A stretch of 64,000 nucleotides of DNA from Corydoras sp. C115 (Eukaryota; Chordata; Actinopteri; Siluriformes; Callichthyidae), in contig JAFMOC010000231.1 in the NCBI GenBank assembly GCA_019802505.1, forward strand, positions 438,501-502,500, written 5' to 3'. A program made the translations under genes and the position numbers. This document shows positions 22,750 through 34,329 of this stretch, one piece after another. Below the pieces are notes generated by a model. The model was not told the origin of the DNA, searched no databases, and saw nothing but the letters and a program-made list of their open reading frames with translations. Every line of letters starts with the position of its first letter. Position 1 is the stretch's first letter.

Positions 22750-23130
22750 CAGAGTTCATCCATTATCTTCAGCTTTATCCTCTATCAAGGTCGTGGGGGG
22801 GGGGTTCCACATGCCCATCCAGGGGAGAACATTTAGGGTGCTGGGCTGATACACTCAGGACAGGACACCAACCTATCACTGGGCACACACACACACTCAC
22901 ACAGACACACACTCTATATGGGGCAATTTTGGAGAATTCAATTGAATCCATGTTTTTGGACTGTGGGAGGAAAGCGGAAAACCCAGAGGAAACCCATGCA
23001 GACACAGGGAGAACATGGAAAACCCAGAGGAAACCCATGCAGACACAGGGAGAACATGGAAACTCCACCCAGATGGGGATTCGAACTGGGAATCCCTATC
23101 GCTGAGAGGAGAACATGCTAAACCACCATG
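22750..23130 (-). mobile_element. SINE, minus, with internal duplication
   Basis: A full body contains the central block AACCCAGAGGAAACCCATGC twice in tandem (about 22980 and 23020). It is the left arm of an inverted SINE pair. Confidence 0.8.
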
Positions 23131-23162
23131 CGTAAATACATAGTTCAATTTATTTTATTTTG

Positions 23163-23515
23163 GGGCGGCACGGTGGCTTAGTGGTTAGCACATTCTCCTC
23201 TCAGCGCTAGGGATTCCCGGTTCGAATCCCCATCTGGGTGGAGTTTCCATGTTCTCCCCGTGTCCGTGTGGGTTTCCTCCGGGTTCTCCGGTTTCCTCCC
23301 ACAGTCCAAAAACATGGATCAAGTTAATTGAGTTCTCTAAATTGCCCCATATAGTGTGTGTTTGAGTGTGTACCCAGCGATGGATTGGCGCCCTGTCCTG
23401 GGTGTATCTGCCCAGCGCCCGAGACGTTCTCCCCTGGATGGGCATGGGGAACCCCCCCCCCCCTGCGACCTTAATAGAGGATAAAGCGGGAGATAATGAA
23501 TGAATGAATTTATTT
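23163..23515 (+). mobile_element. SINE, plus, complete
   Basis: GGGGCGGCACGGTGGCTTAG, A and B boxes, central block, C tract and GATAAAGCGGGAGATAATG tail are all present. It is one of the best-preserved copies and forms an inverted pair with the SINE at 22750-23130. Confidence 0.9.
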
Positions 23516-23712
23516 TATTTTAATTCTATTTGAACTTCACGTGGAGATGTCGGGTAAGAATTTCACTGCTGGCTGAACCGAGTATCTCTCAGCACGTGAC
23601 CAATAAACCTGATGAGATTTTGATTTGATCTCGCAGTGCCCTCTGGTGGAGCGAGCAGTTCATTACAATGCCATACAGGTGGAGAGAGACAGGTGGAGGT
23701 GATGTGTAAAGC

Positions 23713-23718
23713 TTTATT
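23713..23718 (-). terminator. dek: Probable polyadenylation signal of dek
   Basis: AATAAA on the minus strand (GGCAATAAAGC), 790 bp past the dek stop codon, with no other gene between. It implies a 3' UTR of about 0.8 kb covering 23700-24506. Confidence 0.6.
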
Positions 23719-24059
23719 GCCTCAGTTCATAGAGGTGAGGACATAAACAAGGTGAGGACGTCCCGCGAGCGAGCGGACGTCCCGAACGCGGAACACGTGG
23801 CGGCGGGTCGTCAGAAACGTTTAGAAAAGATAAAACTGCTTAAAAAAAATCAGAACTGCTATTTACACGCTTCCTACGAGCTCCGTACGGAACCACGGAA
23901 CCGAAATCACGAGGACATCCCGAGACCCGCCCACCCGTCGCCTGACAGACGTCTGAAAATCAAAGGTGCACGGACCCGGCGACGGCCAATCAGGACCCTG
24001 ATTACTGATCGGAATATTATGACATCATCATAACTGGTCGTCGTCATGGAAATGTCACG

Positions 24060-24110
24060 GGTGTAATATCAATACAATGTCTCTACACCTGGGGGGGGGG
24101 GGGGGGGGGT
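24060..24110. repeat. G tract in dek 3' UTR
   Basis: An 18-base G run lies at 24091-24108 on the plus strand, poly-C in the dek transcript. Confidence 0.7.
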
Positions 24111-24414
24111 GACCCGGTGTGAGGTACATCAACATGAGAATTACAGAAGCTCTGAGCTGGAAGCTGATTGGTTCAAATGACCCGCATTCTGCTAAACAAA
24201 TAAACATACACAAATTAAAAATAAAAAAAGACTCTTATTTTGACGTCCTCAGTGTCCTGCTCCGCGGTTGGACGTTCTTGTGAATGCTCCCACTCAGCTT
24301 TCGCAGGAACCCGAAGGCCGAGCGAATAAATGTGAGGGAGCGAGGCGGCAGTGTGTCGGTTCTCCACCCGAACTAGAACCTTAAACCCAATAAAAAAATA
24401 ACACTGAGACTGTA

Positions 24415-24418
<4 letters not shown>

Positions 24419-24472
<54 letters not shown>
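24419..24472. repeat. (CA)n at the start of the dek 3' UTR
   Basis: About 27 CA units ((TG)n in the sense transcript) begin 35 bases after the dek stop codon. Confidence 0.9.
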
Positions 24473-24480
<8 letters not shown>

Positions 24481-24506
24481 GTTCCACTGGACTCTTCCTC
24501 CACTGG

Positions 24507-24825
24507 TTATGATAACAACTGCAAAACAGAAAATATAAGTTGTACATATGTAGAGTATACACACACACACACACTCTGACGGTGAGTACACACACACACT
24601 CTGACGGTGAGAATACACACACACACACAACTCTCTCTCTCACACACAGTACACAAACACACACTCTCATGCTGAGTGTACACACACACTGACAGTGAGC
24701 ACACACACACACACACACTCTGACGGTGAGTACACACACACACACACACACTCTGACGGTGAGTACACACACACACACTCTGACGGTGAGTACACACACA
24801 CACACACACACACACTCTGACGGTG

Positions 24826-24860
<35 letters not shown>

Positions 24861-25067
24861 ACGGTGAGTACACACACACACACACACACACTGACGGTGA
24901 GTACACACACACACACTGACGGTGAGTACACACACACACACTGACGGTGAGTATACACACACACACACACACACACACACTGACGGTGAGTACACACACA
25001 CACTGACGGTGAGTACACACACACACACTGACGGTGAGTACACACACACACACACTCTGACGGTGAG

Positions 25068-25106
<39 letters not shown>

Positions 25107-25166
25107 ACAGTGAGTATACACACACACACACTGACGGTGAGTATACACACACACACACTGACGGTG

Positions 25167-25204
<38 letters not shown>

Positions 25205-25215
25205 CTGACGGTGTG

Positions 25216-25250
<35 letters not shown>

Positions 25251-25258
25251 ACAGTGAG

Positions 25259-25293
<35 letters not shown>

Positions 25294-25868
25294 ACAGTGA
25301 GTATACACACACACACACTGACGGTGAGTATACACACACACACTCTGACGGTGAGTACACACACACACACTCTGACACACACACACACACACACTCTCGC
25401 GGTGAGGACTCACACTCTTGACCGTGTCCTTGATGGCGTCCTTCCTGGCCGTCAGGTCAAAGTCGGGGTAAAGATCGTAGACCTGGCGGGAGACGGCTCA
25501 TTAATATTCGGGGGTGTGGTGATGGTAACGGGGGCGGAGCCACACCCACCTGCTGGCAGACCTGCTTCATGGTCACCTCCTCCAGGTTGGCGTCAGTGAG
25601 GAGGTTCTGGATGGAGGTCCTCAGCTCCTCGTTAGTGGGCGCTCTTTTGATCAGTTTGATTAACGGCTCGTCGTCCTCGTCGGAACCCGTCTCCTTCCTC
25701 ACCGCGCTCTTCCTCCCCCCCCCGCCGCCGCTCTTCCTCCTCCCCCCCCCGCTGCTGCTGTCGGCTCTGCGGGCTCTGGGGGTCCCGGCTCTCCTCGGGG
25801 GGGCCGCTCTCTTCTGAGCTTTAAACTTAGGTTTGCTCGTCTGATAAAACACACACACACATAAATAC

Positions 25869-25900
<32 letters not shown>

Positions 25901-25945
25901 TAAATACCATATATATATACACACACACACACACACATAAATACC

Positions 25946-25977
<32 letters not shown>

Positions 25978-25982
25978 ATACC

Positions 25983-26015
<33 letters not shown>

Positions 26016-26020
26016 AATAC

Positions 26021-26056
<36 letters not shown>

Positions 26057-26062
26057 AATACC

Positions 26063-26095
<33 letters not shown>

Positions 26096-26100
26096 AATAC

Positions 26101-26136
<36 letters not shown>

Positions 26137-26209
26137 AATACCATATATATATACACACACACACACACATAAATACCATATATATATACACACACACACA
26201 CATAAATAC

Positions 26210-26257
<48 letters not shown>

Positions 26258-26263
26258 AATACC

Positions 26264-26298
<35 letters not shown>

Positions 26299-26338
26299 TA
26301 AATACCATATATATATACACACACACACACATAAATAC

Positions 26339-26370
<32 letters not shown>

Positions 26371-26401
26371 TAAATACCATACACACACACACATAAATAC
26401 C

Positions 26402-26448
<47 letters not shown>

Positions 26449-26543
26449 TAAATACCATATACACACACACACACACATAAATACCATATATATATACACA
26501 CACACACACATAAATACCATATACACACACACACATAAATACC

Positions 26544-26586
<43 letters not shown>

Positions 26587-29500
26587 TAAATACCATATAC
26601 ACACACACACACACACATAAATACCATATATATACACACACACACACACATAAATACCATATACACACACACACACACATAAATACCATATATATATACA
26701 CACACACACACATAAATACCATACACACACACACACATAAATACCATACACACACACACACATAAATACCATATACACACACACACACACATAAATACCA
26801 TATATATACACACACACACATAAATACCATATATATACACACACACACACACATAAATACCATATATATATACACACACACACACATAAATACCATACAC
26901 ACACACACACATAAATACCATATACACACACACACACACATAAATACCATATATATATACACACACACACACATAAATACCATATACACACACACACACA
27001 TAAATACCATATACACACACACACACACATACAGACAAACACACACACATAAATACCATATACACACACACATACAGACAAACACACACACACATACAGA
27101 CAAACACACACACATAAATACCATACACACACACACATACACACACACAGACACACACATAAATACCATACACACACACATACATACAGACACACACACA
27201 CAAATACATACACAAATACACACACACAGACACACACATAAATACCATATACACACACACACATACAAACACACACACACACACATAAATACCATACACA
27301 CAGACACACACATATATATATATATATATACACCATATACACACACACAGACACACACTCAGAACAGCAGTCCCGTTTCCTCCTGATGTAAATCCCGGTC
27401 CGGTTTGATCCGGTTCCGGTTCTCCTCACCTCCTCGTCTTCTGAAGGGTTGTCCTCCGGTTCTCCAGCCTCCTCTTCAGAGTCACTCAGGTGCTGCCGGT
27501 TGCTGGACGCGTCCTCGTCCTCGTCCCTGTCCTCGTCCTCCTCACTGCTGGAGTCGGTGACTATAGCTTTAGACCTCCCGCTCTCCGGTTCCTCCTCCGT
27601 CCTGCTGGACGACTTCTGTCTCTCTGCTTTAGAATCCTTCACTGCTCTCTTCCTTCTCTTCTTCTTCAGGATCACCGGCTGCAGGGCGGGCGAGCGAGAG
27701 AGAGAGAGACAGAGACGGAGAGAGAGAGAGAGAGAAATGAATGTATAAGTTTTAGAACCCCTTTACAATAGTTGCCCCACCCGCCCCCCCACCCCGGGTC
27801 TGTTCTGCCCCTCCCCTCAGTGTATGTTGACTCGTACCCTGCCCGAGTTGGTGGGGCTGCTGAGGAAGTTCATGATGTTCTCCACCAGAGCCGCCTGAGT
27901 GCCGCTGCGCTCCAGATCCAGAACCTGACACACGCTCCGCAGCTGCCCCTTAGGAAGCCTGAAAGAACCGGAGAACCGCCGTCAGAACCCGCCATGAGAA
28001 CCCGCCGCGTGATAGAATAGAAATAGAATAGAAAGCCTTTATTGTCATTATACCCCGCATACACAGTATACATCATATAACGAGATTTAAGCTCCGCCTT
28101 AAAGTGCACATGGCATTATATACAAATAGAAAACAAACAATAAAACATGTGCAAAAATGTAGTGTGCAAATAGACGTGTAATGTGTAAAGTGATGTGCCA
28201 AGAAGATATGCGTCTTCCAGAAGGCAGCAGGTTGAAAAGGCGGAATCCGGGGTGAGTAGTGTCCTTTAGGATTTTCCTGGCGCTGCTGAGACAGCGGGAG
28301 TGGTAGGATGGAGGTTATGGAAGGCAGGGAGCAGCCAATGATTTTTTCGGCCGTGTCAGTCACTCTCTGTAGTCTTCTTCTGTCAGCCTCTGGGCAGGTG
28401 GAGTCCCACACTGACACGGCATACGTCAGCAGGCTTCTGATGATGGAACGGTAGAAGGTCACCAGCAGGCTTGTGTGTAGTTGCTCTTTCCTGAGCACCC
28501 TCAGAAAGTGAAGCCGCTGCTGGGCCTTCTTGACCAGTGCAGAGGTGTTGACTGTCCAGGAGAAATCTGCAGAGGCGTGTACTCCCAGGAATCTGAATGA
28601 GTCCACTTGCTCTACACATTCTCCATTGATGTACAGGGGTGTAGGGGCAACGTTGTTTCGTCGGAAGTCAAGGATGAGTTCTTTTGTCTTGGTGGTATTC
28701 AGTGCCAAGTTGTTAGCGACACTCCACTCACCAAGTTTCCGGACCTCATCCCTGTATGCCGCCTCATCACCCCCGGTTATCCGTCCCACCACCGTTGTGT
28801 CATCAGCAAATTTCACGATGATGTTTTCTGGGTGCATGGGACTGCAGTCGTATGTGTAGAGTGAGTAGAGGAGTGGGCTCAGCACACAGCCCTGGGGGGA
28901 GCCTGTGCTGAGGGTGCGGATGGAAGAAAAGTAGGGGCCCAATTTTACCTGCTGGGGACGGTTGGTTAGGAAGTCCTTGATCCAGGAGCAGGTTGATGGT
29001 GGAAGCCCCAGATTATCTAACTTGGTGATCGGAGTGTCCGGTATTATTGTATTGAAGGCAGAGCTGTAGTCAATGAAGAGCATCAACCACGTGATGTCAT
29101 CGGACCGGGGGACCCGGCGTGAGAACCATGTGAGGTCATCGGACCGGGGGACCCACTTACCTCAGAACCTTCTCCTTCTTCTTGTTGAAGAGCTCGCTGT
29201 CCACCTCGAACGGAAAGCCGTTAAACAGCCGGATGTTCCGCCTCAGAGACGAGACCTGATTGGACAGAAGAACCAGACGAGGCATCGCCATGACGACGGC
29301 GGCAGAGACGGAGCGCCAACAAAAATCCCGCTTATAATCCCCGCTAATTCTTTAATTCTAACATACGACGCGGTCACCTCCACAAACTGCGTTACCGTGG
29401 CGACGTTACGACCGATGAACGCGCCGATAGATGAGCCGTTGCATCAGATGGGCCACGCTGCGTTACCACGGTGACAATCCAATCTTTAGATTGGCCATTA

Positions 29501-31770
29501 GACGTTATTCGTATTGTTTCGTACCGCTCATTTAGTTTCAATTAACGCAACGTTACAATTTAATTTAATCTAGATCAACGTAACGATGGGTGCTAGTGAC
29601 AACGGCGTTACCATGACAACGTTATGATCCGAGACGTCCAAGAAACACGCCAATAGCCAAGCTGTCATAAAATGGTCCCTCACACTCACTGCGTTACCAC
29701 GGTGACAATCCAATTTAACGACATAAACTTCATTAAGATTAGCTGTCGTTATTCGTATTGTATCGTACCGTACGTCGTCACAAAAGAAGTTGACGTAATA
29801 ACGTAACATAATAGCGACTGTCATTCAGTTTCGATTAACATAGGGTTACAATTTAATTTAATCTACATAAATATGTCTGAGGAAAATCTTAACAATGTTA
29901 CGTTTATTGATCAGCTGTACGGCGATTACGCTACAAACCATGCGGTACCATGGCAACGGTTAAGAATCAGATGGACAGCCGTCGCATCAAATGGTGCCGT
30001 GACATACACGCCGTGTTACTACGGTGACGTGTATCCCATCTAGCTACATGCATTTTACTCCTATTGTATCGCACCGCAAAATTAATCGACATAATAACGT
30101 GTCATAATAGCGACCGTCATTCAATTTCGATTAACACAACCAAACAACTTAATTTAATTTAGATAAATATGTCTGAGGAATAATATCAATGCTAACGATG
30201 ATACGTTTATTAAGCCGGCGATCACGCTACAAACTGCGTTACCATGGCAACGGTATGATGCCAGACGGCCAAGAATCACATCGGCGGCTAAGCCGTGGCA
30301 GCAAATGGTGTCGCGACACGCATGCTGCGTTACCACGGTGACGTGTATCCCATCTAGCTACACGCATTTTACTCCTCTTGTATCGTAGCGCACGTTGCGG
30401 CCGCAAAACTAATGGACGTAATAATGTGATGTAATAGCGACGGTCATTCAGTTTAGGTTAACGCAACAAAACAATTTAATTTAATTTAGATAAATATATC
30501 TGAGGAAAATTAAAGTTTGTAGCTCGTACTACAAACTGTGTTACCGTGGCAACGACACAACCAATAAAATCATTCATTCATTCATTCATTCATTATCTCC
30601 CGCTTTATCCTCTATTAGGGTCGCGGTGGGGTTCCCCATGCCCATCCAGGGGAGAACGTCTCGGGCGCTGGGCAGATACACCCAGGACAGGACGCCAATC
30701 CATCGCTGGGCACACACTCACTCACACACACACTCTATATGGGGCAATTTTGAGAATTCAAATTGACTTGATCCATGTTTTTGGACTGTGGGAGGAAACC
30801 GGAGAACCCGGAGGAAACCCACACAGGTACGGGGAGAACATGGAAACTCCACCCAGATGGGGATTCGAACCGGGAATCCCTAGCGCTGAGAGGCGAACGT
30901 GCTAAACCACTAAGCCACCGTGCCGCACAATAAAATTAACATAACAATAATATTAACGGGGCGGCACGGTGGCTTAGTGGTTAGCATGTTCTCCTCTCAG
31001 CACTAGGGATTCCCAGTTCGAATCCCCATCTGGGTGGAGTTTCCATGTTCTCCCCGTGTCTGCGTGGGTTTCCTCCGGGTTCTCCAGTTTCCTCCCACAG
31101 TCCAAAAACATAGATCAAGTCAATTGAATTCTCAAAATTGCCCCATATAGAATGTGTCTGTGTGAGTGAGTGTGTGCCCAGCGATGGATTGGCGCCCTGT
31201 CCTGGGTGTATCTGCCCAGCGCCCGAGACGTTCTCCCCTGGATGGACATGGGGAACCCCACCGCGACCCTAATAGAGGATAAAGCGGGAGATAATGAATG
31301 AATGAATGAATAATATTAACGGCGAGTGGCACGGCGCCCGGGTTGTGGTTGAGCGGGATCGTCGCTGTGATGTCACGGCTCCTTCGAGCCAATCGGGTGA
31401 CTCACGGTGCCGGGCCGGTCGTACAGGATCTTGTGGAGCGGCTTCAGCAGCGGCGCCGTGGTCTTGCCGACGGCGTGGTTGACGCGGGCGATGTCGCCCA
31501 GCTTGTCGCCGCGGCCGGTGCTCTGGACCCGGGGCGTCTGGCGGGGGCGGCCCATCTGCAGGTCCAGCCTCTGCACCGTCTTCTTCTCGCGCTTGCCCTC
31601 CACGATCGCCGCCTCAACTGCAACCACAGGAGAGCGTCACACTCGGCCGGCTCCGCCCGCGGGCTCCGAGCGGCGGGACCCGACGTACGGAAGCAGCTGC
31701 GGGGCCTCTGCGCCGCCGGGTCATCGCGGTCCTGTTCGGGGGCGACCTCCTCACCCTCCACGTCCGTCAT
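24507..31770 (-). CDS. dek: DEK chromatin protein (376 aa, 8 coding exons)
   Basis: Nuclear DNA- and histone-binding protein acting in chromatin organisation, transcription and splicing. Minus-strand coding exons: 31770-31689, 31617-31406, 29255-29161, 27958-27838, 27678-27430, 25840-25550, 25482-25414, 24518-24507 (1131 nt). Landmarks: IVEGKREKKTVQRL (about 32-45), LYDRPGT-VSSLRRN (92-105), the SAP region FNGFPFEV to LDLERSGT (109-150), a Lys-rich then acidic segment (EEDEDRDEDED, 216-226), and DEPLIKLIKRAPTNEELR leading into the DEK C-terminal winged-helix fold NLEEVTMKQVCQQVYDLYPDF. The last exon encodes only LLS and the stop. Length agrees with human DEK (375). The first exon's donor (TTCC|GTACGT) is weak; an alternative (GAGG|GTGAGG) would keep phase but shorten the N-terminus, so residues 1-28 are the uncertain part. 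Confidence 0.94.
24550..25395 (+). repeat. CA-rich minisatellite with repeated CTGACGGTGAGTA motif in the last dek intron
   Basis: About 28 units of (CT)CTGACGGTGAGTA (with ACAGTGAG variants) are separated by (CA)n of varying length. It fills the intron between the last two dek coding exons. On the plus strand each unit holds a good 5' splice-site match (G|GTGAGTA), antisense to dek. Confidence 0.9.
25852..27355 (+). repeat. Compound (CA)n/(TA)n array with ATAAATACCATA units in a dek intron
   Basis: Some 45 units of the form ACACAC-ATAAATACCATA-(TA)n-(CA)n occupy almost the entire intron between dek exons at 27430 and 25840. Frames of 500-650 codons through it are repeat artefacts. Confidence 0.95.
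28010..29085 (-). mobile_element. 5'-truncated Rex1-like non-LTR retrotransposon
   Basis: An open frame (about 29086-28073) encodes the second half of a reverse transcriptase. It includes MLFIDYSSAFNTI, GSPQGCVLSPLLYSL, the catalytic box KFADDTTVVG and TKELILDFRRN, and ends near the 3' tail. On the plus strand that tail is ATAGAATAGAAAGCCTTTATTG. The element has the dek orientation and lies inside a dek intron. The upstream half, including any endonuclease, is missing. The clade is inferred from recalled Rex1/jockey relatives. The short similarity ACGTGAT versus GCGTGAT at the two ends may be a target-site duplication. Confidence 0.85.
29330..30560. repeat. Diverged ~300-bp tandem repeat with paired X-box-like palindromes, dek intron
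   Basis: About four to five units, spaced 216-337 bp, share blocks such as ACAAACTGCGTTACC, TCGTATTGTATCGTACCG, AATAGCGACGGTCATTCA and TTTAATTTAGATAAATAT. Each carries one site of type GTTACCATGGCAAC (29391, 29607, 29944, 30238, 30540) and, 71-91 bp on, one of type GTTACCACGGTGAC (29462, 29693, 30015, 30329). The last site has no partner. No coding potential is seen. Confidence 0.85.
30571..30927 (-). mobile_element. SINE, minus, complete, dek intron
   Basis: A full copy runs from (ATTC)n and ATTATCTCCCGCTTTATCC to CTAAGCCACCGTGCCGC. It is the left arm of an inverted pair with the next SINE, 31 bp away. Confidence 0.9.
30959..31310 (+). mobile_element. SINE, plus, complete, dek intron
   Basis: A full copy opens GGGGCGGCACGGTGGCTTAG and ends GATAAAGCGGGAGATAATG plus (AATG)n. 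It closely matches the neighbouring minus copy, so the pair could fold into about 330 bp of double-stranded RNA in the dek pre-mRNA. Confidence 0.9.
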
Positions 31771-31799
31771 CTCCGCTGCACCTGCGAACCGACGGACGG

Positions 31800-32640
31800 G
31801 AGTCGGAGCGTTAGAACCCCAGTTTGCATGTTCTCCCATGAGTGTGTGTGTGTGACACACCCCCCCCACTCCAAAATCACGTTCAGAACCCGATCGCTGG
31901 GCGGGGCCTAGAGAAGCTACCTGCGAACAAATGTTACCAATACAGGTATGGATACGCCCGAAGGAGGCGGAGCTACGGAGACAGAACAAAGCATCGTGAC
32001 TGGACGACAACAAAGTCAGACAAGGGGAAGTGGCTTGAGAGGATGAGATTTGGCATGTTCTCCCCGGTCATTAGAAGTTCTTCAGAGAAGACGTGTTGGG
32101 CTCTCATTGGATGCCGAGGGCGGAGAGGATGGAGTTCATTCGAGAGACGGGATAGGTCAGAGACGTCCACCCGAAACATCTCGAAATCGGTTTAAAACCC
32201 TCCACCCGTACATCACGACCGGACCCCGCACCTCCACCCTGAGCACCCCGCTCCTGAGCAACCACCCCGCAGTCTCCATCGGCTCCCGGCTCGACCACAG
32301 CGCCGTGAGGGGTCACTCGCCTTCAGAGCTGACCCGTGAGCTCATGTAACGCTCTCGCGCCTGCAAGTACTACGCGGTACTCTTCCACCTGAAGGTTCTA
32401 CGTCCACCCGGTACCCCCATCCCCGCTCCCTCATCACTGACACAAGCTGGTGGAGGCGGTCTGCACTTTTAAAACACACCCCCTCCGTACATCCGCTTTG
32501 CACTTTGTTTGTACAATTAAAAAATTAGTGACGTCATAATCATCGCTCCAGTTTTATATCATAATAATAATCTTAGCTCCGCCCATTATTCCAGCGACTT
32601 TAAATTGTTTACGATCTGATGGGTAAACGTTACTAAAATA
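31800..32640. other. Upstream region of dek
   Basis: No recognisable gene is present. Short remnants such as GGCATGTTCTCCCCGG near 32050 look SINE-derived. A non-coding first dek exon may lie here or in the GC-rich stretch beyond. Confidence 0.35.
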
Positions 32641-33015
32641 ACTAAAAGTAACTAAACGGAATGCACTCTGCGGCGTTGGCACGCGCGCGCGCGGGGTGAA
32701 GGGGGTGGAGCTTGTTCGTTTCCATGGAAACCGCGGCTCTGCTCTGCGCACGCGCGAGGACCGCCAAATTCAAATGGATTTGGCGCGCGCCACCCGAACG
32801 AGGAGCCGCCCTCGTCCCTCCGTCGTGACGTCACAGCCGCTTTAAAACGTCTTCGAATAAATCAATCAATAAATAAATAAATCAATAAATCAGTCAATAA
32901 AGTCTAGCGCGCTATTCTTTGTGTCCGGTTTTAGAACGCAGAACAACAAACGGTCTTCCGCACACCCAAAGATAAAAGTGCTCCGACGCGCGCGCACGAG
33001 GACGAAAGAGTGCAC
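32640..33015 (-). promoter_or_regulatory. dek: Probable dek promoter region
   Basis: GC- and CpG-rich sequence sits about 1 kb upstream of the dek start codon. It contains a perfect cAMP-response element TGACGTCA (32826-32833) and the perfect 14-bp palindrome GTTTCCATGGAAAC (32718-32731). The location and motifs suggest a promoter. The direction is inferred from dek and the transcription start is not visible. Confidence 0.4.
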
Positions 33016-33019
33016 ATCA

Positions 33020-33247
33020 TACAGTATCACATACACACACACACACTATAAAACACACACACACACACACACTATAACACACACACACACACACTCACTA
33101 TAACACACACACACACACACTCACTATAACACACACTCACTATAACACACACACACACACACTATAAAACACACACACACACACTCACTATAACACACAC
33201 ACACACACACTATAACACACACACTATAACACACACACACACTCACT

Positions 33248-33284
<37 letters not shown>

Positions 33285-33447
33285 TATAACACACACACAC
33301 ACACTCACTATAACACACACACACACACACTATAACACACACACTATAAAACACACACACTATAACACACACACACACTCACTATAACACACACACACAC
33401 ACACACACTCACTATAACACACACACACACACACACACACACTCACT

Positions 33448-33482
<35 letters not shown>

Positions 33483-33591
33483 TATAACACACACACACAC
33501 ACTCACTATAACACACACATACACACACTCACTATAACACACACACACACACACTCACTATAACACACACACACACACACACACACTCACT

Positions 33592-33626
<35 letters not shown>

Positions 33627-33960
33627 TATAACACACACACACACACACACACACACTCACTATAACACACACATACACACACTCACTATAACACAGACAT
33701 ACACACACACACTCACTCACTCACTCACACTACAACACACACACACTCACTATAACACACACACTCACACCCACTCACTATAACACACACATACACACAC
33801 TCACTATAACACACACACACACTCACTATAACACACACATACACACACTCACTATAACACACACACACACTCACTATAACACAGACATACATACACACAC
33901 ACACTCACTCACTCACACTATAACACACACCCACTCACACACACACACACACTATAACAT
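33020..33960 (+). repeat. (CA)n minisatellite with CACTCACTATAAC units
   Basis: About 40 units of TCACTATAACACACAC with variable CA length. ACTATAAC and ACATACAC variants are mixed in. There is no gene. Confidence 0.95.
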
Positions 33961-34325
33961 ACTCTCACCCACTCTCTCACTTACACACACACACTCAAAC
34001 ACACTCTTACACTCTTACTCTTACACACACACTCTCTCACTCACCCTCTCTCACACTCTCTCTCTCTCACACACACAGTCTCTCTCTCTCTTTCTCTCTC
34101 TCTCACACACACACACACACACTCTCTCACTCACCCTCTCTCACACTCTCTCACACACTCTCTCTCTCTCTCTCACACACACACTCACACTCTCTCTCTC
34201 TCTCTCACACACACACTCACACACTCTCTCTCACCCTCTCTCTCTCTCTCTCACACTCTCTCTCACCCTCTCTCTCTCTCTCACCCTCTCTCTCTCTCTC
34301 TCTCTCACCCTCGCTCTCTCGCTCG
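33961..34325 (+). repeat. (CT)n/(CA)n microsatellite
   Basis: Mixed CTCTCT, TCACAC and CACCCTCTCT runs continue from the preceding CA array and end at the CG-containing CTCGCTCGCTCACTCC. Confidence 0.9.
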
Positions 34326-34329
34326 CTCA

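Larger units (their letters stand above)
22560..23612 (+). mobile_element. LINE 3' UTR and tail interrupted by two SINEs
   Basis: TGCACTGCACTACCCTGCAC at about 22620 and GTAAGAATTTCACTGCTGG, then CGTGACCAATAAACCTGATG at 23555-23605, match the 3' UTR and tail of fish Rex1/jockey-type LINEs. Two SINEs (22750-23130 minus and 23163-23515 plus) sit in the middle. No reverse transcriptase remains. Confidence 0.45.

Noticed and set aside
24215..27675. Long Cys/Val/Tyr-rich frames on the minus strand
   Set aside because: (TG)n and (TA)n repeats in dek introns. Only the segments at 25414-25482, 25550-25840 and 27430-27678 are true dek exons.
28073..29086. Possible host gene from a 337-codon frame
   Set aside because: The catalytic FADD box and flanking motifs identify a truncated retrotransposon reverse transcriptase, not a host gene.
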